Below are positions 25,601-37,986 of a stretch of 59,584 bases of DNA, piece after piece. The DNA lies in the NCBI GenBank assembly GCA_036971615.1, contig JAYKKR010000058.1, positions 1 through 59,584 of the forward strand, written 5' to 3'. The notes beneath the pieces were generated by a model, which worked only from the letters and a program-made list of their open reading frames with translations, was not told the DNA's origin and ran no database searches. The DNA is from Amyloporia xantha (taxonomy: Eukaryota; Basidiomycota; Agaricomycetes; Polyporales; Adustoporiaceae). Position 1 is the first letter of the stretch; each line of letters opens with the position of its first letter. A program made the translations under genes and the position numbers.

Positions 25601-26169
25601 ATAATGCTGCTCGGTCAGCACTTATTAGCTTGGGCCTGCAGTCCTGCATAACTCGGTACCCTCAAATGAAAGATGAAGATCTTACCACCACTGCCCTCAA
25701 ACAGTATTTGAAAACTGGGAGGGGCCGGAGAAAGATCAGTTGGATCTGGAAGATTGACAATTATTGTCATCCCACTGACACTCAGCTCGAGGCTTGGGAG
25801 CTAGAAGGTAAATGTCAAACATTTTGATCATATTTATTATTCTTGCTCATTTTGAATAAAGCAAGTCGTGTGGAATGGTTTGAATGCAGAGCAAACAAAG
25901 ACCGGTGGCTAGAGGAAGTGGATATACTCCAAGCAGAACTCCAAAGATGCCACACATTCTTCAAATTTTTCACCAACAAATGGACCTATCTTGCAGAATC
26001 ATGCTCAGGCACATCACTTTACCACAAGGGATGGAAGGCATATGCTTATAAGAAGGCTGCAATGTTCAAGAGACTAAAGCAAGCAATCAAAATAGAAGAT
26101 CTGTATGTCATACATGCTCAATTTCATAGTGCCAACATGGTCTTATACAATGTTTCAGTGACTGGTTGA
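22700..26169 (+). CDS. KDZ-family transposase with N-terminal CxC2-like zinc cluster
   Basis: KDZ (Kyakuja-Dileera-Zisupton) proteins are DNA transposases expanded in agaricomycetes. I read ten exons: 22700-22969, 23025-23613, 23671-23857, 23918-24080, 24135-24280, 24332-24723, 24772-24954, 25011-25133, 25182-25807, 25862-26169, about 995 residues, as is normal for the family. Domain order: basic N-terminus; CxC2 zinc cluster (CRCCGH...CRDCWEGGTLCRDC); HTNGIQQCSIVYCGCPRSGE; CISCPACPLPDVNM; then the catalytic core with VAYDIACGY (Asp), VGHQELC and GRTDGEAAERIW (acidic); and a C-terminal VEWFECRANKDRW. Splices are GT-AG and mostly keep frame. Three 1-bp lesions are needed: near 23275, at AAAAA near 23735, and at the 25133/25182 junction beside AAAAA. 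A further exon (26182-26349) is possible. I found no terminal repeats. The gene is far less decayed than its neighbours, so it arrived recently. Confidence 0.93.
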
Positions 26170-26349
26170 CATCATCATCAGGTATTAGTGCAGGGGGTGT
26201 ATCATGAGAGAATTGTATCTGCTGGAAAGGCAGTCACTACGATTGAGTTAAATTTGGTGAAATGGTGGACATTTACATTCAGGAGGAAAATGTATGGCTT
26301 TATGTTGATGGCAAGGGCATACCACTTCCATCTGAGTCTATGCCAATGA

Positions 26350-28283
26350 ATGGCACATTACTGGAGCATGATCATGAGGATCATGAGCCATAACATGATA
26401 TAGAAAATAGACAGAAATATGGAAGACTTCGCCTAGAAGTCTATAAGCATTGGGTCTGTTCCATATGAAAAAATCGTAAAAATACTCAACACCCATCGTG
26501 TGTGACCGGGAGACGTGGAAACACAAGACGCTCATGCATATCATTGCCGCCGCAGAACGGAAAACCCTGATCGGCGAAATCTGGACTGTCCGAATCATTG
26601 GTATTTCTGGCTCGACTGCAATTGACAAGGGGGGATGTACCATGGGAAGTGCTGACCATTATAGTTCTGCAACTATAGAGTCAATATCATGGTGAGCCGG
26701 GAGCCAGTCTACCCCTGTTTGTCTTCGCAAGCCTACGTAGACATAGATCAACGCAAGGATATTAGTCAATCTGACCTAACTGGAACGGTCTTGGAGTGCA
26801 AGACACTTTAAGATACCATGACTAGTTCCAGGCTATGATACACTTATTCCCTCCTGAGCCGACGGGGTCGCGGATAGGAGAAAGCCAAGTCTAAGTAGTC
26901 GGTGACTACATTCGTTGGAAAACTTTGAGCCTAACAAGACTTACCGTCATTTAGAACCATTCGGTGTGGTTATGTGTGACGGATTATGGTTTGATATGCG
27001 GGAAGAGCGAGTACTATGAAGGCCGAGCGGGTTTATGTGCATTGCTGCGTTCAAAATACGAAGAACGTTTATATCTAATAAAAACATCCCTGTCAGTATA
27101 GTAAGTACGAAAACTGCAGACATTCACGAACGAGGGAGGTGCAATACTTCCAGCATTATAACAGGAGCAGACATCGTAAGTTCATCATGCTTGAGTGAAG
27201 GCCCTGCATTCATGGTCGGTATCAAAATTGTTGACCTTCCTAATCTTTTGAGGAGGCAGTATCCCTGTCAAACTAGGTTGATAATAAATCCGTAGAAATT
27301 TCATGGCTGTCTTCATAGCTGACTCACCGCACTGTAACGGCCATTCAAACTACTTAGCGCTAAAGGCACCCAATAGTCCGATGTAAACGGATCGAGACTC
27401 CAGCCTTCCTGCTTGAAAGTGAGTCCGTAGATCGCTATATCACGCATAAAAATGCGTGACGGATAAATATCAACTCATGCTCCGTGCTATGAGCCGTGGA
27501 GTCAATGTCAAGAATGTACCTTTGGGATGACCCCGACGCCGAGCTGGATCATAACACTTCATTCCAGTCAGTCGTCCACAATATCACATACTCCTTATAG
27601 ATATTCAAGATGTCTTCACTTGTGCGAGATGGTTATATGGCTATACATCTCACATATTAGTAATGGATCTCGTCCTAGTAAGGATTCAAGATTTGCTCCA
27701 GCGCCAGGAATTTCTCTTCGCCGGAGATATGTACTATTATCCAGAAAATGGAGGAGTTGGATGAGTCAGGTGGATTTTCATAAATAGAGATCGACCGACC
27801 AAGCAACCGGGACCGGGTCTCGATGATGGGGTGTCCCATACGTCGTGCCATTACCGTGACGGGGATCGTTCACGCCAAACTTAATGCAACATCGCCCCCG
27901 TAGACGGCAGCTCGAGAAGAAGATGAGACTTCGCTTTCACGTATCAGAGGAATGCATGCAAAAAGTCAAGCTGCACCGGCACGGTCAGTTTGGCCGTGTC
28001 GACGCGCCTACCGAAGCTTCAGCCTCACGTGAGAAGGCGCTATTCCCTTCGCTTCCACCCGTATTGTCCGGACGTTGACTCGTCCTCTACTTTCGTCGTT
28101 ACTTATCGCTCTAGTCACCCCCCTCGTTGCGCGGTATATTCGAGCTTCTGGTTTCACGCGATCGGAGAGCAATGGTGCGCACCCAGATGTCCCGGGAAGG
28201 GATGGGGCTGGACCAGGGCAGGCAATGCAGACAGGCCCAAATCCCCCTCGGTAGAGTTTGAGTGGGGAACGGATGCCCATGCG
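26350..28283. other. No recognisable gene
   Basis: Short frames only. A small hairpin (GACTTCGCCTAGAAGTC, near 26428) lies downstream of the transposase gene. From about 27880 the sequence becomes GC-richer and leads into the antiporter fragment. I could not read its missing N-terminal membrane segments there. Confidence 0.45.
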
Positions 28284-29215
28284 GACACCATAAAGTTAGG
28301 CCTCATGGTGTGCGTGCTTAGCGCATTTCTAACTATTGCATATTGTGAGGGTCCAACTTGCAGTGTTCTAATGGGTCGCATCAAACTGATTCCCATGAAG
28401 ACACAGGGAGTAGTATACTTTTCGGTGCTTACGTCGCAGGCCTCACACTGTCTTACATGGCGCGCGTGCCAGAAACTGCGGCTACTTATGTGGAGCAGTC
28501 GAACACCCCCAGTCTAGATGAACGCTCCGAAGCGCTTTCATTCGAGTCCGCCTACGTACGGATGGTCGGCTCTTTGCAGCGGTATATCCTTGCACCGTTG
28601 TTCTTCGCCAGTGTCGGCTATGCCATTGTAAGTTACAAATCGTCCCTAATTCCTTACTCGATAAATCTGAATATGTTGTGCTGACGTTTGGTCTCTTATT
28701 TTGTTAGCTGTTCCTCTCATTATGGAGCCCAACCGTCTTGTGGCGCGAGGTTGTATTTGCGGTCTTCATGTGTATCGGGAAGCTGGCAGTTGGACTGCCG
28801 ATTATCCTGTGGTCAATAGGTCCTCGTCTCTATCGTGGACACCGCGTATCGTGGCCATGGGCAAGTCTCCCACCACGCATTCCTCATTCGGACCAGCAGC
28901 CGACGGTATTGAGACAAGCATATTCCTGGTCGTCTTTGAGGAATGATTTCATTGCTTCAATATACCCAGCGACATTCATGGGCGTCGCCATGGTCTCCCG
29001 CGGCGAGATCGGGCTGTTAATTGCCCAGATTGCTCGACAAGGTCCCTCATCAGTGTCTACTCCCGGCGCCGACGGCGATACTGGAGGCCTCCTGAGCGGC
29101 GGCCTTTTTAGTGAGCGTATGGGCGATTCTGCTGTGTACGCTCATAGGCCCCATGGGTGTTGGCTTCATGGTGCGGAGATGGCGGACAGAAATTACTCTC
29201 GGTCCTTGGTCCTGA
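28284..29215 (+). pseudogene. Cation/H+ antiporter (Na+/H+ exchanger domain), C-terminal fragment
   Basis: Such antiporters exchange Na+ or K+ for protons across membranes. The first exon reads KLGLMVCVLSAFLTIAYY and splices in phase (intron 28345-28400, GTGAGG...GAAG) into TGSSILFGAYVAGLTLSYM. A second intron (28628-28707, GTAAGT...TTAG) joins LAPLFFASVGYAI to LFLSLWSPTVLWREVV in frame. Then come MCIGKLAVGLPIILW and the family signature GVAMVSRGEIGLLIAQIAR. After one frameshift near 29110 the end reads VWAILLCTLIGPMGVGF and a stop at 29213-29215. The amphipathic and membrane-spanning helices of the last third of the transporter are intact. The first two thirds are absent, so I call it a truncated copy. 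Two exact introns show it was copied as DNA. Confidence 0.85.
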
Positions 29216-31206
29216 AAAGTCTAACGCTTTGCGTTCACCCTGAGCCTTCCTCTTCGACTTCAGATTCGATCTTCACGCACAAGCATTATTTTCCGACACG
29301 ATCCACGACTGTAGGCCGCGAACGCGAACGGACAGATCACGACAACTTACCTCGATTGGTGTTGATCATAGCAAGAGCCACTGAGCATATCTCCGATGCG
29401 CGTGTCGCGGAGCACACATGCGTACGACACGATGGGCACGTTTTGCGCCCTTCGAAATGGGGGCACTTCGCGCGGAGGTTCAGAGAGCGGAGCGCTCGGG
29501 AAGCGATGGGTGTACACTCTGGAACTGTGCGGGATGCGGTGTGATCCTGCACTATCGGGTACAGACAGACACATTCCTATCTCCGGTCCGTCGAGGCAGA
29601 ATGAGAAATTGTGGTAGATGCCTACACATGTCAGCAGACGGAAAGACTGGAAATGAGTGGACTCCTGGTAGTCAACGTTAGACGGTTGCCTGACGAGCAA
29701 GCGGTAGCCTAGACCAGAAAACATGGTTCTACACAGCCGCATGCTGACCGGAACTAAATACGACATGGATTTCGATAGTAGGCTGAGCTGCCGATATGTT
29801 TTAGTAGCGGGTGTACATCGCATTAATTGATGAATATGCGCGCACAGATATACCCAAACACGACATGTGGACGCAGGTGCTTTCCAGAGGGAACGTGGCT
29901 ACCAGAAAGAAGACCACATTGCGTGTCGGAAGCAAGACGGATAGTTGGGAGCTCAATGCTACCAGCGAATGGGACAGAATATTCACAGCTCGACCTTGTG
30001 GGACTCTACCTGCAATCCGTGTATGGGACTGTGTGAATCTGACAGTCAGTTTTGTGACCGGAAGAGTTGCTTTGAAGCGCTGTCAGCTGCTTCGCAGAGG
30101 CGGTACAAGAGAAGACCGAACGGGCAATGCTGCAGAACATGTTGTAATCGAGTGGGAGCTCTATTAGTGTTCTCCATCTACGAATACAGCTAACTACCAG
30201 TGCGGGAACGACAGAGAGAACATTATCCAAACAGAGACGATCCGCGCATAGTGGAGTATGAACCACGAACCCTAATAGCAGTCATATGCGGGTGACGAGG
30301 ACAGCGTTTACGCGATTCACGTTTTCGAGTGCTTCACCGAAGCGATATAGGAAGTGACCTCGGATCATGATGGGCGCTTGGAATCAATGTGCACAGTGCA
30401 ATGCAATTTCAGGTCTTCTTTGGGGCTATATCGACCGCACTGGAACGCCCATTCGATTAGCCAAGCGGCGGTATGTGGTACATACTGGTCAGCCTCAAAT
30501 GTCATACATGCAACGCATTGTCCAGCTAACGCACCATGAGGTGTCTAGACGAATACGTAAACCGTGCCGTGATGTTGGAGGGCGGCGCGTTGCCGCAGTC
30601 CTGGTGAGACCTTGTCGTTCACGACGATAGCACTTCCGCAGCGATAGAACACGACCAAGAAAGATGATATGGCATTCTAGAACTGTAACAAATGCATTCC
30701 TGAATCCTGTGCTCTGATAGTGCGTGAATTCCGCCGGTGGTGACAGGATAGCCTTCGAACGCTTCTAAGCAGCGCAGATTTTGATTTAGTTGATAGCTTC
30801 TTGTAGGCTTGGAATCAGGCGTCGATCTACACATCAAAGGAGGTTTAAAGTATTCTCTGCGGCCCCTCTGGAGATACCGCTGATCTGAAGTGCTCGGAGT
30901 GCGTTTGAGCATGATGTTGCTGTTTTGCCACCTAAGCCTGGAAGGAAAGTGAGGCATTCGCATCGTTGCGAATTATGGTGCTTCTTGACATGCCGCTGAA
31001 AAGAAGCAATCAGGTTTCAATGAACAAGGCAAGGCTAAGCAAGAATGAGAGACACTCGGTGCCAAACGCACTGTTCACACGTGTACAGAAGAACCGAAAT
31101 GAACACCATGCGTTTGGTAGACACAGTGCTAGGAGGCTGTGGTCGCTGACGGACGAGCTATATATGCATCTGGTTACGCGGCGCTGCAGTTGGGCTACAG
31201 TCTAAA
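29216..31206. other. Unassigned; two short Cys-rich frames
   Basis: Frames on + near 29500-29640 (LWNCAGCGVILHY ... RNCGRCLHMSADG) and 30367-30480 (NQCAQCNAISGLLW) share WNxCAxC-like motifs, and one at 29945-30193 is also Cys-rich. They could be pieces of one zinc-binding protein, but none is long enough to support a call. Nothing else stands out. Confidence 0.3.
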
Positions 31207-32400
31207 ATGTCTGGAATACTCTCTCCTTGTAGCTTAGGAAATATGCATTCAGCTACTCACTGGCGCCTCCGGTCTCCGTACGCCTTTACCGACATATCGA
31301 GGACCCCGAGTCCCGATGATGATGCAGCCTCTATCCAACCTATTCAGCCGATGTATATGGATACATGCGGCTTTGAGGGCATTCTGCGGGACGGCACAAA
31401 GGTCAACCACATGACGAATGTGCACGCACACAAGAGGGAGGCAAGGGAGGCAGGTATATTTACCCAGAGCTATCAAATCCAACCCAGGCCCGTTCTGCAG
31501 GCCATTCCTCGATTTCTTCCACCTGAAATTTGGGACCAGATTGTTTCCTATTTGCGGTATGACCTGGACGCGCTGCTAGCCTACCGCGAGGCCTATCCTG
31601 GAAACGGATGGTACGAGAGAGGAAGCAAATATGTGCCGCCAGAATATGATAAGCATAAGGTTAGATTTTCGAACCGGAAGGAGGTGGCGCGGATAGGAGT
31701 GATGAAGAGCAGTTGGACAGGACCAGAGGCGGTGTCTATCCAGAGGCGCCGGCGAGGAACCATCCCGCACCTGGCCACGTTCGCAGCGATGTTCGGCGGA
31801 AGGTGGACAAAGACGTCGAGCCTTTTCATCGAGGACGCAAAGTGGCGAGCCAGCTGGGAGATGACGTCTTCGAGAATCTGTCCACGTTCACCGGGATCAC
31901 AGCCCTCAACGTTGAGACCCGACAGCAGCAGATGGTAGATGTGGTAGAACTACTGCATAATGTCCATGATGCCGTATTGAAGACATTGGTAGGCCCTGTC
32001 CGTAAACGAATGTTCATCCGCATTTTCATACAGCTAGGATTTAGGATGGCATTCTACGCAGCTCTTCAGCTTCGACGGAATTGACAGTTCTTGCAATTGG
32101 ATAAAGTATGTGGCAAGAGCATGGACATGAGTCCTGAAAATTTTGCATTCTGCACGATGCTTGATTGCGAACGCAGCTGAAGGTTGAGACCTCCGTACTG
32201 TACGAACGACAGGGGTATCAAGCTCGCATCCGACAATGGCCTTCAAGGTCTACACGTTAGATCTCGCAAATCAATGAAGTTGTCCGGTCTACCATCTCCA
32301 AATGTAAGGGTCGAAAGGCGCAGATCCACATTTTCACATTCCGTGATATCAATACTACGGTATTTCCAGTGCTCTGCCATTGTGTACATCGTCAGCTAAT
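31207..32400 (+). pseudogene. F-box domain protein, decayed
   Basis: F-box proteins recruit targets to SCF ubiquitin ligases through Skp1. The frame opened at 31207 contains an F-box-like start, RFLPPEIWDQIVSYLRYDL, followed by LLAYREAYPGNGWYERG, KVRFSNRKEVARIGVMKSS and GTIPHLATFAAMFGGRWT. This layout matches a large polypore-type F-box family that I remember. Near 31860 the good reading moves to another frame (DVFENLSTFTGITALNVETR, a leucine-rich-repeat-like start), and by about 32185 to a third (LASDNGLQGLH). The stop at 31936-31938 and these shifts imply at least two lesions, with loss of most of the repeat region. The true start could be upstream of, or later than, the ATG at 31207. Confidence 0.68.
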
Positions 32401-32699
32401 AGTCCTTTTCCTGACAGTCGCGGCATGTCGTGACGGTTGCGACGTTTAGTCAGATCTGATTCGGATGTCCTACATTACCCCTAGCCCGCATTTGAAGGAG
32501 TGCTGCGTTAACATCACACCGACGGATGAATCTAGCCTATGGGTATGTTCTATCATTCCTTTTTGTTAGAGGTATACTGGTGTACGATCGCGGTGGACAG
32601 GCAGACAACGTTAGCTTCAACGGATCCTGTGCTATGCGGCGGGCTGCGTGCCCGCTACCTATCCGGGAAGAAACGCAATTTAGGCACGCCGTCCGTGGG

Positions 32700-33510
32700 G
32701 GAGAGGTGGCCAGCGTGGGGCTTAGGGGACATTCCTACCGGGCTCCTGGGGCGGCAGCTCCGGGGTCCTAATACCCACTATAAAGCGCAAGAAAGCCAGT
32801 TATCTGGTATGCTTCGTTCATCTTGGAGGATCCCGTCCCATGTGGATAGAATGAGGGTCGCATTCAGGGCACGTTTACCATATTGGCGTCTGGACATTGC
32901 CCTGTCTAGTGGTAGGTGTGTGTTGATCGTACGGGCCCATTTGTTCCGGATCGCATCGGGCGTGCACCACCTTTTTTCTCTATTCCGAGCTCGATGACCC
33001 GTTCGCAGTGCAGTGTTCAGATCTGGTAGGCTGCTTCTGATATGAGAATCCTGAAGAGGGTGGGCGGTCCCCGCCCTGAGGCGTCCTCGGTCGTTCGGGA
33101 ATACCGCCAGGCCGCAGCCCAGTATAGCATGTTCAGCCAGCGGTGATCTTTGAGGAGCCAGAGGCGACGGGTGAATTCCCATATTTCCCTCTGTCCTGGG
33201 GTAGTGCATTCGGTAAGGATGTGACCGATGGATTCCTCAGTGCCACATGTGGGGCAGTTGCCGCGGTGTTCCTAAGTATGGACATTGTCTCAGTACGCGC
33301 CAATCCTGGCGCGTTGTGCGTTGTCTTCCGTAGGAAGCCCGATATGGGACGCGTGAGGTCCCTGGAGCGTAGCACGCGCCACAGCGACGCGTTGTTCGGG
33401 AGTCGTCCCCTCGTATCATGTGCCGCATGTCGCGCAATGTTGAGTGTTTTATCATTTCTTGCCCTGCTCTATGTTTCTTTTGGAGCCCGTAATCATGCTG
33501 CCCTGCCATT
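32700..33510 (-). mobile_element. LINE (non-LTR retrotransposon) C-terminal relic
   Basis: On the - strand the C-terminal end of a reverse-transcriptase protein can be read through several frameshifts. It begins with HSTLRDMRHMIRGDDSR at about 33450. A zinc-binding stretch NCPTCGTEESIGHILTEC follows (about 33270-33215), with the CPxCG...HxxxxC pattern of the RVT-associated zinc domain, then REIWEFTRRLWLLKDHRW. After a shift come LGCGLAVFPNDRGRLRAG, IRNKWARTINTHLPLDRAM and ATLILSTWDGILQDE, ending near GVLVGIRTPELPP at about 32780. Only the end of the element is present, as expected for 5'-truncated LINEs, and it is decayed. Tad1-like membership is likely but not proven. No poly(A) tail or target duplication was located. 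Confidence 0.74.
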
Positions 33511-34113
33511 TCCTTTTCAATTTTGCTCAGAAATGTTGGACTGTATGTCCGCAGCGAAATTGTAGGATTGATTAGGTGTAAAATGTGTTTAAGCTCGGGC
33601 AGGTTAAGTTCGTCCTTTTACAAAACAAATCCTCGATATGGATCTTCATAGATACATACATGAACTTAGAAGACTGTCAAAAAGACCTGTTAACTGCGAT
33701 ATCACACATGCCCTAATATACACATATCGCCTTTGAGAGCTGTCCATTTGTCACCCCACCATGCTCGCGTTCTCCGACATCTGCAAGTCAGCAGTGGACA
33801 ATGATAGTGCCAATATTGGAAGTCATATGTTTTACTAAGTCGGCAGCGGAGCGTCGAGATTGATGCCTCGCAAATGAACGTCAACAGGCGCATAAACTTG
33901 CATATATTCGACAACTATGGAAGGTGGTATAGTTTACCAAACCGAAAGACCACTGTGACAAAGCCTCGATCTTTGGTAGCATCTAGCATTCTCTGAAAAC
34001 ATGAGACCATGAACACGGATGTCCTCTGATTGTCAAACAGCTTCTGATGAGACAGTTAGATTATACAAGACGGGGAATAAAGGATACACTGACAGGACAT
34101 TGAGGAAGGTCAC
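33511..34113. other. Intergenic, 3' side of the RING gene
   Basis: AT-richer DNA with only short frames. It separates the LINE relic from the stop codon of the RING gene and presumably holds that gene's 3' untranslated region. No clear signal was seen. Confidence 0.45.
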
Positions 34114-35013
34114 TTAAGTTGGGAAGAACACGTCCCAGTCTGCATCGACATGCCCAGAACTACCATTAGATATCCCCTCCTTGTCGACAATTGTTTCAGG
34201 CCTATGTTCATCAAGTGTATCGGAAATCGTCTGAACAACCTGCTTGAACGCGAAAACCTCGATAGGCGGTGACTCCACGTCTGAACGACATTGTGGACAG
34301 GTGTATTGAGGCTGGACTTCCGGATTCTGATCTGGATTGTCCATGTGTCGAGTGAGGAGTGTACTAAACCACCGAAACAGGCAGATTCGACAGAATGTAT
34401 GCCCGCACGAAATACTGGTTAGGCGAGTTATGCATCTGATACAGGCAAGAACATCAAAATACACACGTATGCGGAATGGATAATCGTTTGGTGCAGACAG
34501 CACAACTGATGCTGTCATCTAGTTGGGAGAGCAGCTAACCACACCACGCATTAGAGCTTTTTGCTAGCGATGAAAAACACTCGTTATACCATCTCAAACT
34601 TGGACTCTCTCGGACTCAGAGACTTAGAAAGCCGTTCCGCCGTAAGCTGTTCAATTTCCTGATGAGGCACTCAGCGGCACTTCAAGCGTGAAGGGAGGCA
34701 ACAGTCTGACCTTCTGAGCATTGCTCAACTGCTTCCTCAGTCTGGAGATGGAGACATGTTGTTGACTAGGTTGCGAAGTCGACAAGTCATCATCCGATGA
34801 AATCTCTATGATTTCACTAGCCGAAGTAAGTCTCATTTTTCCCTTTGTTCTTCCTCTGTTGATAAGTTTGCACGGTGAACTTGATTTTGCCTGTGAGGAC
34901 TCGTCGTCTGAAGAGAGTATGATGACATCGAGGTCCGAGTATTCATTCAGACTATGTGAACGGTGAGACTGAAGCCTCTGCCTCGACGAGGGCAGTGACA
35001 ACATTGCTGCCAA
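34114..35013 (-). CDS. RING-finger (C3HC4) protein with SUMO-interaction-like motifs
   Basis: Probably an E3 ubiquitin ligase. Four exons on the - strand: 35013-34711, 34658-34590, 34534-34467, 34414-34114. All three introns (52, 55, 52 bp) are GT-AG, and the joined reading is 246 codons plus stop with no correction. Residues about 28-35 (DVIILSSDDES) and about 68-75 (EIIEISSDDD) are hydrophobic cores followed by Ser/Asp runs, the classic SUMO-interaction motif. A short charged helix (EIEQLTAERLSKSL) follows. The RING starts CAVCTKRLSIPHT, crosses the third intron to ISCGHTFCRICLFRWF, and ends YTCPQCRSDV, giving all eight ligands. The C-terminus is DADWDVFFPT. SIMs plus RING is the layout of SUMO-targeted ligases (Slx8/RNF4 type). 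That role is inferred, and RING proteins ending in WDxFFP are a known agaricomycete expansion. It is the only clearly intact cellular gene here. Confidence 0.88.
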
Positions 35014-37986
35014 GAATGCCGATGTGGCGAAGGTGATTATACTGGCAAGACGAACGCAATAGATGTGAAGCGCCCGTTTGTCCTCGATACTCTTGCAAAG
35101 CCAACGGCAACCTGCCCGATTTGGTTTAGTGGATTTTTATGGAATCAATCAACACCGGACGTTCGTGACCTTCAAATCCTGTCTGGTCTGAGCACAGACT
35201 AGTATTCTCTGTGATCGCTCCAAATGGCTTGCTGAACTCCAAGCTTCCAGGCTCTGACACAAAGGCATATTCGCTGTCAAAGACGTTCACGTGTTTAAGC
35301 AGTTTCAGCTTTGCGTATGCTTCGGCAATACATGGTATTCGTCCATCAATATTCTCTTCTACTCACCTTGCAGCGAATCATGGAAGGCAGCTTATGTGAG
35401 AGAGATCAACAATCTTATACTATGTAATCAGCGTCCAATATATCCCTAGGAAGCCGGGCGACAAGCTCCCAAACGAAAGTGTCGGCCGCACGGAACAGGG
35501 GATTGATTCTTCAGTCGGCCAGTTCGTCCCTCCAGAAAATGAAGGCATGTGACAATGTAGACCCGTCGTCTAATACCCATTCAAACCCGCCTATTCGAAG
35601 TGAGTGTACACCTGCTGACAGTCGGAAAACAACCTAAGCGGGAGTAGGTGAGTATCAAAATGTGAAGGTACATACGAGTAATGCAGACGCGCACGCGTTC
35701 CCCCGTTTGATCGTGATAAAGTCGGCATCGTATGCGCGCTGTGAGACACTTGAGGGGGCTGAGCCTGTTAACGGGAAGCCGATTTGATGTATACGCTCTG
35801 TTGGTTGGATCAAAGGCCGAAGCGATAGTGAGGAGGATAATGCATAATAGGCAGACGATATGAAGGTGGACGTTCGAGACCGAATATGCGTCGTATGCTC
35901 TGTTGTTGTTTGTTACTGAGCGTGTTTTGACGATAACGAAGTGGGTTCTAGCATGGAACTGAAGTGAAGACTAACAATCATATATATTCTGAGATCGCTA
36001 GGAGCTATTTCTGAGTATGTGACGCTCTAGGTTTTAGACTAGCCCCTGCCTCGGCACTGTATGAAACAGTTAATCGAGGTTCATTTGCCCGTCTGCATTC
36101 TATCATTGCAAAAGTACTCACCTCATCCCCTGTTTTTCCTTTTATCCCGCATTTGCCCCTCTACTCCATGTCTTAGCCCCTCCTCACCAACACGCACATG
36201 AACATTGATATGAATATGTGTTCGATCGACGGGTATTGGTATGGTCAAATGGATGCGAGACATTCTGCGCACTGTCGGCGTGAATAGCATATCATGAGTG
36301 CGAACGCCAGGAAGCTAGAATACATATTGCGCGAACGCGACATAGCAGTCTTTTCTACTTAAGCTGGGATGAATAGGCCTACCGTAATACCAATAGACTC
36401 GGTGCGTGTACTCGCCTTATAAAAGAACAGTTGCAACGATTGAATCACCCTCTGAAGTCCAACAGTCAGGGCACGGAAAGAAGCTGACGAACTGAACGCA
36501 ACTAATCAGCACCAAATCACATATTATGAGTGACGAAAGCGGCACATATGAAAAGATGTCCTAGCCACCAGCTGGAGACGTAAATTCCAAACGTCACCAA
36601 ATTATTCTCAGGTATAGATCCTGTTTTGAGGGCATTTGGACTTGGGCGGGCGGAGCAGCGCCAAGGCCCAACTCCCGACAAGTTTCTGCTTGGTCTGAGG
36701 GGCGTGATCTGGCGTGATTCCACTGTGACTGTCGATACATGAGCGAATCACGTGACAGTCTCTACTCTCGTTCTCCGTGGCAGAAAAAGAAATAGGGGTT
36801 TGCAAAAGGTGTGTACGTAGATTCTACAGATGAAAAGAAAAGAAGTTCTTATCGCATCCCATTCCAATGATTGTCCGCCAAAAATCGAAACTGCTGGCAA
36901 TGACCCGCGATCCTAAACCGCTCTATTGAGCCTGCCCACTGTGGCCTCCGATTCCACTTGATCTTTCGCGCTGTGCTCGTGCCTGTCGAGCGATCGTCGC
37001 GCCATGGCCTAGGTCTTGTTTGCCTGGCGTGTATCCCTCCCTTCCATTCGAGTTGGTGCGTCTCTAGAGTTGTCGTGTATTTCGTCTGTATCCGCTATCC
37101 GATATAACAATATTCCTCGCAGAGTTTCCATGTCATGCATTGCACATATTGCTCATGCCACTGCCTCCGGGCCTGGTCACTCCCATTCGTCTTTCCCGAT
37201 GCTGGTGTCGTACCTGCTTGGGGATGACGTTGCGCTCGGACGAGATTGGCTCTATATGTCAACTCGTCTTTCTTTTGTCGGGCTTGGAGCCTCCTAGCAG
37301 GGAGGTTTTGGAGTCTCTGCCTATGGGCCATCGTTGGAAGCCCGTTCGACCGGCATTACGTTGTAAGTAGATCCTATATTTGATGGAATGGTCGTCGCTC
37401 ACAGCGTGTATTTTTCTTGCTTCGTGCGTGCGCACTGTATTGACTCTCGGGCTACTGCCTTTTATCACAGCTTGTCGTGATAGGAATGAGACCCATGATG
37501 ACTGCAGTGGGCATCCCTGCAGTGATTCCTTGGCCAGTGATTCTCCATTGGCTATGTTCATATCCTCCTCTGTCGAAGGGGTGCGTGATGTGCATGCAGC
37601 TTTACAGGTTGAACTTATCGCCCGACGAGAGAAGGTGCGAGCTGCCCTTGTATGGCTCAAGCCTAGCCCAACCAGGTTACCATATTGCAATTCTGATACC
37701 CATTCGTAACGTCCCGTTGGTTGCCAAAGGTGGGAATTCGTGATACCAGATGGAATTGCGAAAAGACTCTGGTGAGAAGCCATGCTTCAAGTGTATATTC
37801 TCAGACACGATTTGTGACTTTCAGGTTGTTTGACAAGATGAATGGGGGCTGACTCCGAGTCGAGAGCAGGTTCTGGAAATAGCGCCACAGCAGGAAATCG
37901 CACAAAAGCTGTACATCGAACCATTCATGCCGTGCTGGAACAGTATGCACTGTGCTGTGCTGCACTTATCTACATAATGCGAGAGA
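35014..37986. other. Unassigned region between RING gene and coatomer relic
   Basis: The first few hundred bases should hold the RING gene promoter. Near 36100-36190 there is a CT-rich tract on +. Frames at 37016-37370 and 37380-37743 (+) look partly coding (LGDDVALGRDWLYM, REKVRAALVWLKPSP), but the reading jumps between frames and I recognise no family. Confidence 0.4.

Noticed and set aside
34114..34518. Reading the RING protein from the unspliced frame with CIRC as first cysteine pair
   Set aside because: Splicing the 52-bp intron 34415-34466 gives a better RING with CAVC as first pair and joins all upstream exons in frame.
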